64,000 bases of DNA from Flavobacterium endoglycinae (lineage in GTDB: Bacteria > Bacteroidota > Bacteroidia > Flavobacteriales > Flavobacteriaceae): positions 3,247,001-3,311,000 of the forward strand of contig NZ_CP071448.1 of the NCBI RefSeq assembly GCF_017352115.1, given 5' to 3'. Under the pieces are notes generated by a model. The model ran no database searches and had not been told where the DNA came from. It was given only the letters and a program-made list of their open reading frames with translations. The position numbers and the translations under genes were made by a program. Below are positions 17,229 to 25,981 of the stretch, one piece after another. Position 1 is the stretch's first letter. Each line of letters begins with the position of its first letter.

Positions 17229-19196
17229 TTGGATACAGATAAATCAACCAAATTAGCATCTTTGTTGTACAATTCCTTTTCGCCAAGGAATTTAAGGGCT
17301 AATATTAATAACCTAAGTTATCTACCTAGATGGATAATTGTTGGTATTGATATAATGGTGCTTATTTTTTCCTTCACCTTTACATATATGTTGTTTGAAG
17401 GAACAGCATTGGGTTATATTATTATTTCTCATGACTTTTATTTTGTTGCGAGTTTAATAATTGTCAATGTATTTTTCTTTTGGCTTTTTAGGACTTACTC
17501 GGGAATTATCAGGCACTCCTCATATATAGATGCCATAAAACTGTTGTTTTCTCAAATGTCAGTTTTAGTGTTTTTTTTATTTTTCAATTTAGTTTTTGAG
17601 TTATATTCTGGACACAAAGCATTTCTTAATACGGCACTTTTTATCAATTTAGTGCTTTCTTTCTGCGGATTGTTTCTGTATCGTGTAATTGTAAAACAAA
17701 CTTTCGAATTATACTTTTCTGAAAAAACGAATTCAAAACTTATTAGGACAGTTATTTACGGAACTGACGCCAATGCCATTTCTGTAGCTAATGCATTAAA
17801 ATTTGAAACACCATCACGATTTAAAATTGTTGGTTTCGTAGATAAGAACAATCAAAATGCCTCTAAGCGAATGCTGGATTTGCCTATTTTGATATTACGA
17901 AAAAAACTACCAGCTCTAATGCGTTCTGTAGCTGCAGAAGGAGTAATCATAGCCGATAAAAGTTTAACAAAAGATGAGCAATTAATTATAGTTGATCAAT
18001 GTCTTGAATTTAATTACAGGGTTTACACGGTTCCTTTGATTTCTGACTGGGAAAATCAAAAAGAGATTTCTCAAAAAGTAAAAAATATTCAAATTGAAGA
18101 TTTACTAGAAAGAAAACCAATTGTATTAGATAGTAAGTCAATTTCGAAACAATTAAAAGATAAAACCATTCTTATTACAGGTGCAGCAGGTTCTATAGGA
18201 AGTGAAATCGTAAGACAGGTACTGGGTTTTAATCCAAAAACCGTTATCATTTTAGATCATGCAGAAACTCCTTTGCATAATCTTTGTCTAGAAACTTTGA
18301 GTATGAACTCAACAGCTAAAATTGTGGCTGTAATAACTGATATAAAAAGCAAAAAAGCATTAGAAAAAGTATTTAAAAACTACAATCCACATGTAGTTTT
18401 TCATGCTGCGGCTTATAAGCATGTTCCTTTGATGGAAGAAAATCCATCACAAGCTATTTTGACTAATATAAAAGGGACAAAAAATTTAGCAGATTTAGCT
18501 TGTAAGTATCATGTTAAGAAATTTGTAATGGTTTCGACAGATAAAGCTGTGAATCCTAGTAACGTGATGGGAGCAAGCAAGCGTATAGCCGAAAAGTATG
18601 TACAGTCTTTATTCTTAAAAAATCAAAAAGAAAATATACCTGGCGTAACAAAGTTCATTACAACGCGTTTTGGAAATGTACTAGGTTCAAATGGATCTGT
18701 TGTTCCTTTATTTACTAAACAAATAGCTGAAGGAGGACCTGTAACCATAACACATCAAGATATTATTCGTTATTTTATGACGATTCCAGAAGCTTGTCAA
18801 CTGGTTTTAGAAGCAGGTGCAATGGGTAACGGTGGAGAGATTTATATATTTGATATGGGTAAACCAGTTAAGATTATTGATCTTGCCAAGAAAATGATTA
18901 AACTGGCTGGTTTTATTCCTGATAAGGAAATCAAAATTAAAATTGTTGGACTCAGACCTGGTGAAAAACTTTATGAAGAATTGTTAAATGATACTTCTAA
19001 AACGTTGCCAACTTATCACAATAAAATTATGATTGCTCAGGAAATACAAGATGGATATGAAGATCTGCATACCGATATTGACGAACTGATTGGTATAGCT
19101 GATTTTTATGATAATGAAGATATTGTGGCAAAGATGAAAAAAATTGTCCCTGAATTTAAAAGTATGAATTCTGCTTTTGAAGTTTTGGATAAATAA
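17229..19196 (+). CDS. wbpM: Membrane UDP-GlcNAc 4,6-dehydratase, WbpM/CapD/PglF type (TTG start)
   Basis: Large 655-residue dehydratase anchored in the inner membrane, making UDP-2-acetamido-2,6-dideoxy-4-keto-glucose. Residues 30-150 contain about four membrane segments, followed by a Rossmann-like linker domain and the catalytic SDR domain. The SDR domain has TGAAGSIGSE from residue 317 and STDKAVNPSNVMGASK from residue 436, with Met447 replacing tyrosine and Lys451. The full length is typical of WbpM. The start is a TTG; no in-frame ATG lies upstream of the conserved N-terminus. Its product can feed the PglE-like aminotransferase or the WbpV/K-like reductase. It is followed by a terminator, so it closes the first operon. 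Confidence 0.92.
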   Translation: MDTDKSTKLASLLYNSFSPRNLRANINNLSYLPRWIIVGIDIMVLIFSFTFTYMLFEGTALGYIIISHDFYFVASLIIVNVFFFWLFRTYSGIIRHSSYIDAIKLLFSQMSVLVFFLFFNLVFELYSGHKAFLNTALFINLVLSFCGLFLYRVIVKQTFELYFSEKTNSKLIRTVIYGTDANAISVANALKFETPSRFKIVGFVDKNNQNASKRMLDLPILILRKKLPALMRSVAAEGVIIADKSLTKDEQLIIVDQCLEFNYRVYTVPLISDWENQKEISQKVKNIQIEDLLERKPIVLDSKSISKQLKDKTILITGAAGSIGSEIVRQVLGFNPKTVIILDHAETPLHNLCLETLSMNSTAKIVAVITDIKSKKALEKVFKNYNPHVVFHAAAYKHVPLMEENPSQAILTNIKGTKNLADLACKYHVKKFVMVSTDKAVNPSNVMGASKRIAEKYVQSLFLKNQKENIPGVTKFITTRFGNVLGSNGSVVPLFTKQIAEGGPVTITHQDIIRYFMTIPEACQLVLEAGAMGNGGEIYIFDMGKPVKIIDLAKKMIKLAGFIPDKEIKIKIVGLRPGEKLYEELLNDTSKTLPTYHNKIMIAQEIQDGYEDLHTDIDELIGIADFYDNEDIVAKMKKIVPEFKSMNSAFEVLDK

Positions 19197-19236
19197 TCTT
19201 CTCGAGATAAATGATTTAAAATTATAAATGAATAAT

Positions 19237-19267
19237 AAAAAAGGTGTTTTTTCAAAACGCCTTTTTT
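19237..19267 (+). terminator. Rho-independent terminator after the wbpM-like gene
   Basis: A 14-base stem, AAAAAAGGTGTTTT (19237-19250) with AAAACGCCTTTTTT (19254-19267), one G-T pair and a 3-base loop, ending in a T run. It lies 41 bases after the stop codon and separates the nucleotide-sugar operon from the wzm-wzt operon. Confidence 0.85.
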
Positions 19268-19283
19268 GCATTTTAAGAAGTAT

Positions 19284-19312
19284 TTGAAAGAGTAAAAATC
19301 CTGTTAATTTAG
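19284..19312 (+). promoter_or_regulatory. Possible promoter of the wzm-wzt operon
   Basis: TTG at 19284-19286 and TAATTTAG at 19305-19312 are 18 bases apart; the second box matches TAnnTTTG at all but one fixed position. It stands directly after the terminator and before wzm, where a new promoter is expected. The predicted start of transcription would lie very close to the TTG codon at 19325, so translation from the ATG at 19358 would also fit. Confidence 0.35.
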
Positions 19313-19324
19313 AAGGATAAGGTT

Positions 19325-20224
19325 TTGGATTTTAAATTCAAACATAATTTAATTAGAATGAACTATACAAATTCGTCAAATGACTGGCTGTTTGAAATAA
19401 CACCCAAAAATAAATTTTTCTACCTGAATCTTAAAGAGGTTTGGCAATACAGAGATTTATTGTTCCTATTCGTAAAACGTGATGTTATTACAGTTTATAA
19501 ACAAACCGTTTTAGGACCCCTTTGGTATCTAATCCAACCTTTATTTACTTCAATAACATTTACAATCATTTTTAATAATGTTGCGGGTATTAATACAGGC
19601 TCTGTTCCGCCTTTTTTATTCAATTTGGCAGGAATTACAGTTTGGAATTATTTTACCTCTTGTTTAAATGGTACTTCAGATACGTTTAAAGCTAATGCAG
19701 GAATATTTGGAAAAGTATATTTTCCAAGACTGATTACACCCATTTCAGTTGTAATTTCTAATCTTATTAAGTTTGGAATCCAATTTTTCATTTTTATTGT
19801 ATTTTATATTTATTACTATGCTCAAGGTGCAGATTTAAGTTTAAATATTACTCTTCTATTTTTTCCCTTTTTAATTATAGTAATGGGAGTTCTAGGTTTG
19901 GGATTAGGGATGTTAATTTCTTCTACAGTAACAAAATATAGAGATCTTGTTTATTTAGTTGGTTTTGGAATTCAGTTGTTAATGTATTTATCTGCTGTAA
20001 TGTATCCTATGGAATTAATTAAAACAAAACTGCCTAAATACGGCTGGATTGTAGAATATAACCCACTGGCATATATAATTGAAACAACACGCTATATGCT
20101 GCTTGGCATAGGACAAATTTCACCTTTAGGATTAATCTATACATTCATTGTAACAGCTGGAGTGTTTTTTGGAGGCATATTAATTTTTAATAAAACCGAA
20201 AAAACATTTATTGATACAGTTTAA
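19325..20224 (+). CDS. wzm: ABC-2 type polysaccharide export permease Wzm
   Basis: Inner-membrane permease of 299 residues that forms, with Wzt, the ABC exporter moving a completed lipid-linked glycan to the periplasm. The N-terminal cytoplasmic part has VWQYRDLLFLFVKRDVITVYKQTVLGPLWY, the conserved amphipathic region before the first membrane helix, here given as adjacent pieces: VWQYRDLLFLFVKRD then VYKQTVLGPLWY. Six hydrophobic segments follow. The listed start is TTG, preceded by AAGGATAAGG; an in-frame ATG at 19358 (residue 12) is an alternative. wzt follows after 59 bases. Confidence 0.9.
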   Translation: MDFKFKHNLIRMNYTNSSNDWLFEITPKNKFFYLNLKEVWQYRDLLFLFVKRDVITVYKQTVLGPLWYLIQPLFTSITFTIIFNNVAGINTGSVPPFLFNLAGITVWNYFTSCLNGTSDTFKANAGIFGKVYFPRLITPISVVISNLIKFGIQFFIFIVFYIYYYAQGADLSLNITLLFFPFLIIVMGVLGLGLGMLISSTVTKYRDLVYLVGFGIQLLMYLSAVMYPMELIKTKLPKYGWIVEYNPLAYIIETTRYMLLGIGQISPLGLIYTFIVTAGVFFGGILIFNKTEKTFIDTV

Positions 20225-20283
20225 TCAAGACTTATTCTTTAAAGATTTAAAATCTCAAATCACTACTTATAAATAATTCTAAA

Positions 20284-21552
20284 TTGAAAGACATAATTTT
20301 AAAGGCTGAAAATATTTCTAAACAATACCGTTTGGGAGAAGTAGGAACCGGTACTTTAAGTCATGATTTAAACAGATTATGGCATAAAATAAGAGGAAAA
20401 GAAGATCCTTATTTAAAAATCGGAGATACTAATGATCGATCGGTTAAAGGTATATCTGATTATGTTTGGGCTTTAGAGGATATTAATTTTGAAGTAGAAC
20501 GTGGCGAAGTTTTAGGTATAATTGGTAAAAACGGAGCAGGAAAATCTACACTTTTAAAAATTCTTTCTAAAGTAACAACGCCTACTACAGGAAGTATAAA
20601 ATCACGAGGACGCATCGCTTCTCTTTTAGAAGTTGGAACGGGTTTTCATGGCGAAATGACAGGCCGCGAAAATATATATATTAATGGCGCTATTTTGGGG
20701 ATGACAAAAAAAGAAATTACCTCAAAATTAAAAGAAATTATTGAATTTTCTGGCTGTGAACGTTATATCGACACTCCTGTAAAAAGATATAGCTCTGGAA
20801 TGACAGTTCGTCTCGCTTTTGCTGTCGCAGCCTTTTTGGAACCTGAAATTTTGGTTATTGATGAAGTTCTAGCTGTTGGAGATGCTGAATTTCAGAAAAA
20901 AGCAATAGGTAAAATGCAGGATATTTCGAAGCAGGGTGGTAGAACAGTTTTATTTGTGAGTCATAATATGGCAGCGGTAAAAAGTTTGTGTACCAAAGGT
21001 CTAGTTTTAGTTAATGGTAAAGTTGCTATGACAGGGAATGTCGAAAATGCGGTTAACTATTATTTAAGTCAGGATTCTGAAGCTATGAATAGAAAAGTAT
21101 TCTCTTCTGAATATGATAAAAAAGATTTTACGCTTCATGAAATTAGTTTAAATGCAGTAGACAAATTATTTGAAGAACCATTAGACGAATATCAAGAAAT
21201 TGAAATAAATACCTTATTTACGTTAAAAGATAGTTCAAAAAAACTGCATTTGACATTTGTTCTGAATAACGATACAGGAGAGCCACTTTTTACCTTTTCT
21301 CATATTAACAATGGTTTGACATTAAAAGAAGGATTAAATAAAATAAAGTGCTCCCTCCCAAAAGGATTCTTAAACATTGGAACTTATTACCTAAGTTTTT
21401 ATGTTATTGAGAATGCAGCGTCTGCACTTTTCATTGAAAAAGATATCATGTCATTTATTATTCAGGAAGGAGAAAGACCAATAGGTTCTTGGATGGGTAG
21501 AGAACCTGGTTTTATAAAACCAAAATTTGAATGGTCAATCGAGAACAATTAG
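20284..21552 (+). CDS. wzt: ABC polysaccharide export ATP-binding protein Wzt, with C-terminal domain (TTG start)
   Basis: Nucleotide-binding subunit of 422 residues. Walker A GKNGAGKST is at residues 81-89, the signature region is YSSGMTVRLAFAVAAF near residue 168, and Walker B is ILVIDEVLAVGD near residue 190. After about residue 250 comes a beta-rich extension of some 170 residues, in the place of the Wzt carbohydrate-binding domain that in E. coli O8/O9a reads the capped non-reducing end of the glycan. This suggests export of a terminally modified polymer. The TTG start is forced, because the conserved KDIILKAENISKQYRLG begins there. An FkbM methyltransferase follows 6 bases later. Confidence 0.93.
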   Translation: MKDIILKAENISKQYRLGEVGTGTLSHDLNRLWHKIRGKEDPYLKIGDTNDRSVKGISDYVWALEDINFEVERGEVLGIIGKNGAGKSTLLKILSKVTTPTTGSIKSRGRIASLLEVGTGFHGEMTGRENIYINGAILGMTKKEITSKLKEIIEFSGCERYIDTPVKRYSSGMTVRLAFAVAAFLEPEILVIDEVLAVGDAEFQKKAIGKMQDISKQGGRTVLFVSHNMAAVKSLCTKGLVLVNGKVAMTGNVENAVNYYLSQDSEAMNRKVFSSEYDKKDFTLHEISLNAVDKLFEEPLDEYQEIEINTLFTLKDSSKKLHLTFVLNNDTGEPLFTFSHINNGLTLKEGLNKIKCSLPKGFLNIGTYYLSFYVIENAASALFIEKDIMSFIIQEGERPIGSWMGREPGFIKPKFEWSIENN

Positions 21553-21558
21553 TAAAAA

Positions 21559-22335
21559 ATGAAGAAAAAAATTAAAAAAATATTCAAGTCACTATTTAAG
21601 AAACTAGGATATAATTTAACGAAAATAAATACTGCTAATAATATTCCTTCATATCATAATGATAAAGATTACTTATTGTTTAATTTTTATGATACTTTAA
21701 AGAGATTTAATTTTCAGCCTAAGCATATAGTCGATGTTGGAGCAAATCGAGGAACGTGGACACGTGAAGCTTTGAAACATTTTCCAAAGGCATATTATAC
21801 ACTTTTAGAGCCTCAAGAATGGTTAAAAGAATCTTTTAATGATATTTTAAAAACAAATTCTCAAGTTCAGTTTTATCCTGTGGGCGCAGGTGAAAAAAAA
21901 GGCTCTTTTCTTTTTACTATTGTCGATCGAGATGACAGCTGTTCTTTTAGATATACTACAGAAGAAGCTGCCAAATTTGGATTTAAACAAATTGAGATAC
22001 CAGTAACAACTATAAATGAACTACTTTTTGAAAGCAAATTTCCTGTTCCAGATATTATTAAAATTGATGCAGAAGGATTGGATATAGAAGTTTTAAAAGG
22101 TTCTAGCAATTATTTTGGACAAACTGAAATATTCATGGTAGAAGCTGGAGTAGTTAATAAATCATTTGACAATAGTTTTCTAAAACTAATAAATTATATG
22201 GATGAAAACGGTTACAGATTATTTGAAATAACCGATTTAAATAGACCTTTTGACTTAAAAGTTTTATGGCTGGTAGAACTCGTTTTTGTTAGAAAGAATG
22301 GTTTTATTGATTCTCAGATTATAAATACACAGTAA
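21559..22335 (+). CDS. FkbM-family SAM-dependent methyltransferase
   Basis: 258-residue methyltransferase of the FkbM family, expected to O-methylate a sugar. SAM-binding motif VDVGANRGTWTREAL is near residue 60, LLEPQEWLKE near residue 82, and PDIIKIDAEGLDIEVLKGS near residue 163. The last is the family's typical late motif. It starts 6 bases after wzt. Because Wzt has an extra C-terminal domain, this enzyme could place the terminal methyl cap which that domain recognises, as WbdD does in E. coli O8/O9a. That link is inference. The N-terminus is lysine-rich and may lie against the membrane. Confidence 0.85.
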   Translation: MKKKIKKIFKSLFKKLGYNLTKINTANNIPSYHNDKDYLLFNFYDTLKRFNFQPKHIVDVGANRGTWTREALKHFPKAYYTLLEPQEWLKESFNDILKTNSQVQFYPVGAGEKKGSFLFTIVDRDDSCSFRYTTEEAAKFGFKQIEIPVTTINELLFESKFPVPDIIKIDAEGLDIEVLKGSSNYFGQTEIFMVEAGVVNKSFDNSFLKLINYMDENGYRLFEITDLNRPFDLKVLWLVELVFVRKNGFIDSQIINTQ

Positions 22336-22352
22336 ATAGTAGTTTTTTATTA

Positions 22353-23285
22353 ATGTATACCAATCCACAATATACCGTCTCAGTTGATATGATAACCTAT
22401 AAACATGAAAGGTTTATCAAACAGGCTATAGAAGGAGTTTTAATGCAGGAAACTAGTTTCGATTATGAATTAATCATATCCGACGACTGTTCTCCAGATA
22501 ATACTCAAGAAATTATTGAAGAAATAAAAAAAAACCATCCGAAAGGAGATAAAATTAAATATTTCAGACATAAACAAAATATTGGTATGCAGGCAAATGG
22601 GACTTTTGCTTTTAATCAATGTTCTGGAAAATATGTTGCACTTTGTGAAGGAGACGATTATTGGACAGATCCGTTAAAACTTCAAAAACAAGTTGATTTC
22701 TTGGAAGCAAATCCGGAATATGTTTTGTCTTTTCATCCTATCAGTATTTTAAAAAATGATGGAACTATTGTAGATGATTTTATTACAAATGTGCCAAAAG
22801 ATTATGAAACAATAGAAACCCTTGCAAGATTAGGTAATTACATACATACTCCTTCGGTAGTTTTTAGAAATGTTATTGCAGAACTTCCTTTTGAATTCCA
22901 ATTAACTCCAATAGGAGATTATTTTCTTTATATAATTCTTGCTCAATATGGTAAGTTGAAATATTTAGAAGAAAAAATGGCAGTTTACAGATACAATGTT
23001 GGTGTAATATCCAAAATGTCAAACATAGATATTGCTAATAACAATGTTAAAATGTACTCCTGTATGATTGGATACATTAAAGATGAAAATGTTAAAAAAA
23101 TTATTATCGATAAACAGATAAAAGTTGTTACAGAACATTATAAACAGATAGAAGCGAGTTATCATAACGCTTTCGTTTCACGCAATTTCGTTTTTGTAAC
23201 AATCAAAAAAATCAATTTTTATAGTAAGAACCCGAAATTATTTTTAAAAAGGATAAAAAAGAAATTTAAATTTTGCTTTCCATAA
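22353..23285 (+). CDS. Glycosyltransferase family 2
   Basis: GT-A glycosyltransferase, 310 residues. VSVDMITYKHERFIKQAIEG near residue 9, IISDDCSPDNTQEI near residue 42 and the CEGDDYWTDP motif near residue 103 identify a GT2 subgroup common in Bacteroidota O-antigen loci. It begins a run of seven adjacent GT2 genes. The next gene starts inside its 3' end. The sugar transferred is unknown. Confidence 0.85.
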   Translation: MYTNPQYTVSVDMITYKHERFIKQAIEGVLMQETSFDYELIISDDCSPDNTQEIIEEIKKNHPKGDKIKYFRHKQNIGMQANGTFAFNQCSGKYVALCEGDDYWTDPLKLQKQVDFLEANPEYVLSFHPISILKNDGTIVDDFITNVPKDYETIETLARLGNYIHTPSVVFRNVIAELPFEFQLTPIGDYFLYIILAQYGKLKYLEEKMAVYRYNVGVISKMSNIDIANNNVKMYSCMIGYIKDENVKKIIIDKQIKVVTEHYKQIEASYHNAFVSRNFVFVTIKKINFYSKNPKLFLKRIKKKFKFCFP

Positions 23286-24109
23286 TTATTTGCAGTAGAG
23301 AAAAAAAAATAAAACATGAGCTGGCCGAAAATATAGATAAAACTATCGGTACAGAATATGAATTAATTATTGTTGACAATTCTCTCAATAGCTATTCAAT
23401 TTTTGAAGCCTATAATTATGGCATCTCTCAAAGCAATGGAAATTATTTATGCTTTATTCACGACGATATTTTTTTTCATACGCAAAATTGGGGAAATGTA
23501 ATTGAAAATATTTTCGAATCCGATTCAAAAATTGGACTTGTTGGTGTTGCGGGAGCAAAAATAAAAACCAAAATGCCTTCGGCTTGGTGGGATTGTAATG
23601 ACGAAAATCTTCAAATAAATATCATTCAACATTTTTCAGATAAAATAGAAGAACATTGGCAGAAAGGATTAACTGAAAATAATACAACTAGTGTAGCTGC
23701 AATAGACGGTGTATTTATGGCTGCAAGAAAAGATGCTGAAATAACTTTCAGTACAGAATTAAAAGGCTTTCATAATTACGATTTGAACTTTTCATTTGAA
23801 TACCAGAAAAAAGGATATAAAGTTGTTACCACAAAAGAAATCCTGTTAGAGCATTATTCATTAGGAACCTTAAATAAAGATTGGTATAGTTCGACTATTC
23901 GTCTGCATAAATTATACAAAGAAATACTTCCGATCAATTTTTCAAATACCAACATAAAAAAAATAGAATTTAAAAATGGAAGTAAATTCATTCTTGATTT
24001 GTTGAGTCACAAAATGAAAAAAGAAGCATTATCGCTTTGGTTTCAACTAATTTGGCTAAAGCCGAAAAGCAAGTTTCATTTTAAATTTTTAAATCAGTTT
24101 TTTAAATAA
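23273..24109 (+). CDS. Glycosyltransferase family 2-like (TTG start)
   Basis: 278 residues. LSIIICSREKK starts right after the initiating TTG, YELIIVDNSLNSYSIFEAY follows, and CFIHDDIFFHTQNWG near residue 62 has the acidic DD motif. AAIDGVFMAARKD near residue 142 and LLEHYSLG near residue 197 are typical late GT2 motifs, with His for the acceptor site. The family fold begins at residue 2, so the TTG overlapping the previous gene by 13 bases is the only reasonable start. This subgroup is shorter than usual at the N-terminus of the acceptor domain. Substrate unknown. Confidence 0.8.
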   Translation: MLSIIICSREKKIKHELAENIDKTIGTEYELIIVDNSLNSYSIFEAYNYGISQSNGNYLCFIHDDIFFHTQNWGNVIENIFESDSKIGLVGVAGAKIKTKMPSAWWDCNDENLQINIIQHFSDKIEEHWQKGLTENNTTSVAAIDGVFMAARKDAEITFSTELKGFHNYDLNFSFEYQKKGYKVVTTKEILLEHYSLGTLNKDWYSSTIRLHKLYKEILPINFSNTNIKKIEFKNGSKFILDLLSHKMKKEALSLWFQLIWLKPKSKFHFKFLNQFFK

Positions 24110-25011
24110 TGCTTGCGATAATAATTCCTTTTTACAAACTTATTTTTTTTGAAGAAACTTTAGAATCTCTGGCTTCTCAAACAGATCAACGTTTTAGAGT
24201 TTATATTGGTGACGATGCAAGCCCTGAAGATCCAAAGTATTTATTAGAAAAATACAAGCAAAAATTCGATTTTATTTATCATCGGTTTGAAGCCAATTTT
24301 GGAGGTAATTCATTAGTAAAACAATGGCAAAGATGTATTGAACTGATTAATGATGAAAAATATCTAATGATTCTAGGTGACGACGACGTATTGAGTGATA
24401 ATGTTGTAGAATCATTTTATATACATTTTGAAGCTTTTAATCAAAAGTCGAATGTAATTCGATATGCTTCAAAAATTATTAAACAAGAATTAAATTCGCT
24501 GTCAGAAATATATACTCATCCGGTTTGGGAAAAACCAACAGATTCTTATTACAGAAAATACCAATGGCTTAGCCGGAGTTCCTTGTCAGAGTATATCTTT
24601 ACAAGAGAAGTTTATAATAAATTTGGGTTTAATGACTTTCCGCTCGCTTGGTATTCTGATGACATGGCATGGCTCGAATTTTCAGATAAGAAACCCATTT
24701 ATACGATAAATGATGCAGTTGTATTTTTTAGATTGTCCTTCAATAATATTTCAGGAAGAGAAGATAATTTAGAAGAAAAAGAAAAATCAGAATTTTTGTT
24801 TTATAAAAAGTTCATCAAAAATCATCTTTCAGAATGTACTTTAGAACAAAAAAAAATATTTCTTCTAGAATTAGGAATTGCAGCGAAACAAACAAAACAA
24901 CTTGATTTTAACACTTGTTTTTTAATTGCCTTAGGCTTGTTAAAAAACGGTTTATTTTATTCTTTTGCAAAATTTATAAGAAGAGTATATCGGGAAAAAT
25001 TTAATACCTAA
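24109..25011 (+). CDS. Glycosyltransferase family 2
   Basis: 300 residues. LAIIIPFYKLIFFEETLESL at the N-terminus, YIGDDASPEDPKYLLEKY near residue 35, GGNSLVKQWQRCIEL near residue 65, and LMILGDDDVLSDN near residue 86 with the DDD metal-binding cluster. The C-terminal third is helical and basic (KFIRRVYREK). It abuts the upstream GT2 (one base shared) and precedes another after 2 bases, so these genes are translated in step. Substrate unknown. Confidence 0.83.
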   Translation: MLAIIIPFYKLIFFEETLESLASQTDQRFRVYIGDDASPEDPKYLLEKYKQKFDFIYHRFEANFGGNSLVKQWQRCIELINDEKYLMILGDDDVLSDNVVESFYIHFEAFNQKSNVIRYASKIIKQELNSLSEIYTHPVWEKPTDSYYRKYQWLSRSSLSEYIFTREVYNKFGFNDFPLAWYSDDMAWLEFSDKKPIYTINDAVVFFRLSFNNISGREDNLEEKEKSEFLFYKKFIKNHLSECTLEQKKIFLLELGIAAKQTKQLDFNTCFLIALGLLKNGLFYSFAKFIRRVYREKFNT

Positions 25012-25013
25012 AC

Positions 25014-25964
25014 ATGAGTTTTCTTTTATCTGTAATTATTCCGGTTTACAACTGTGAGCGTTTTATTGAAAAGGCAGTGCTTTCTGCTACACAACAACCT
25101 GAAGTTACTGAAATAGTGATTGTAAACGATGGCAGTACAGACGATTCGCAAAAAGTTTTAGAAGAACTGCAAAAAAAATATCCTATTGTAAAAATATACC
25201 ATCATCCCAATCGATCCAATCAAGGACGTTCAGCAAGTAGAAATTTAGGAATACAAAAAGCTGAAGGTAATTACATAGCTTTTTTAGATGCAGATGATTT
25301 TTATTTGGTTGATCGTTTTGTAAACGATAAAAAAATGTTTGAAGCTGATGGTAATTGCGATGGCGTTTACAATGCTGTAGGATTTCATTTTTATCGAGAA
25401 GCAACCGAAGAAGAACTTCAAAGACATCAATTATATACTGTTACAAGAAAAGTTGAACCGGAAGAACTTTTTAAGTCATTATTATATGGTAAATGCGGAC
25501 ATTTCCATATTGATGGATTAACAGTTAAAAAATCAGTTTTTGATCTAACAGGTTTGTTCAACAAAGAATTAGTTGTGGCCGAAGACACAGATATTTTCTG
25601 GAAAATGGCTATAAAATCTCGTTTAGAAACCGGTATAATAGATAAACCTTTGGCAATTAGAGGTGTTCATGACAGTAATGTATTCGATCAATCGGATATA
25701 TATAAAGAATACACAATTAAAATGTTTGAAAGACTAGCCATTTGGTGCAGTCATAATAATGTCGATTTCTACATTATTGATGATTTATTTAAATGGATCT
25801 GGCTTATAAAATTCAAGCAAAATAAAACATTGCTTCAGTATATTGGGTATTGGGCAAAGCTGACTTTTCCAAACCCAAAGTTTCTTTTTTCGATCTTAAC
25901 AATTAAATATTTTCCGATAGTTCGAAAAAGAAAAGAACTTTTTCCATTTCTTTATCAAAATTAA
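25014..25964 (+). CDS. Glycosyltransferase family 2
   Basis: 316 residues. Standard GT2 features are LLSVIIPVYNCERFIEKAV at the start, IVNDGSTDDSQKVLEEL near residue 37, QGRSASRNLGIQKAEGNY near residue 65, and FLDADDFYLVDRF near residue 88. VAEDTDIFWKMAIKS near residue 190 matches the acceptor-side ED motif. The family assignment is clear; donor and acceptor are unknown. Confidence 0.88.
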   Translation: MSFLLSVIIPVYNCERFIEKAVLSATQQPEVTEIVIVNDGSTDDSQKVLEELQKKYPIVKIYHHPNRSNQGRSASRNLGIQKAEGNYIAFLDADDFYLVDRFVNDKKMFEADGNCDGVYNAVGFHFYREATEEELQRHQLYTVTRKVEPEELFKSLLYGKCGHFHIDGLTVKKSVFDLTGLFNKELVVAEDTDIFWKMAIKSRLETGIIDKPLAIRGVHDSNVFDQSDIYKEYTIKMFERLAIWCSHNNVDFYIIDDLFKWIWLIKFKQNKTLLQYIGYWAKLTFPNPKFLFSILTIKYFPIVRKRKELFPFLYQN

Positions 25965-25981
25965 ATTTACTCTATAAACAA

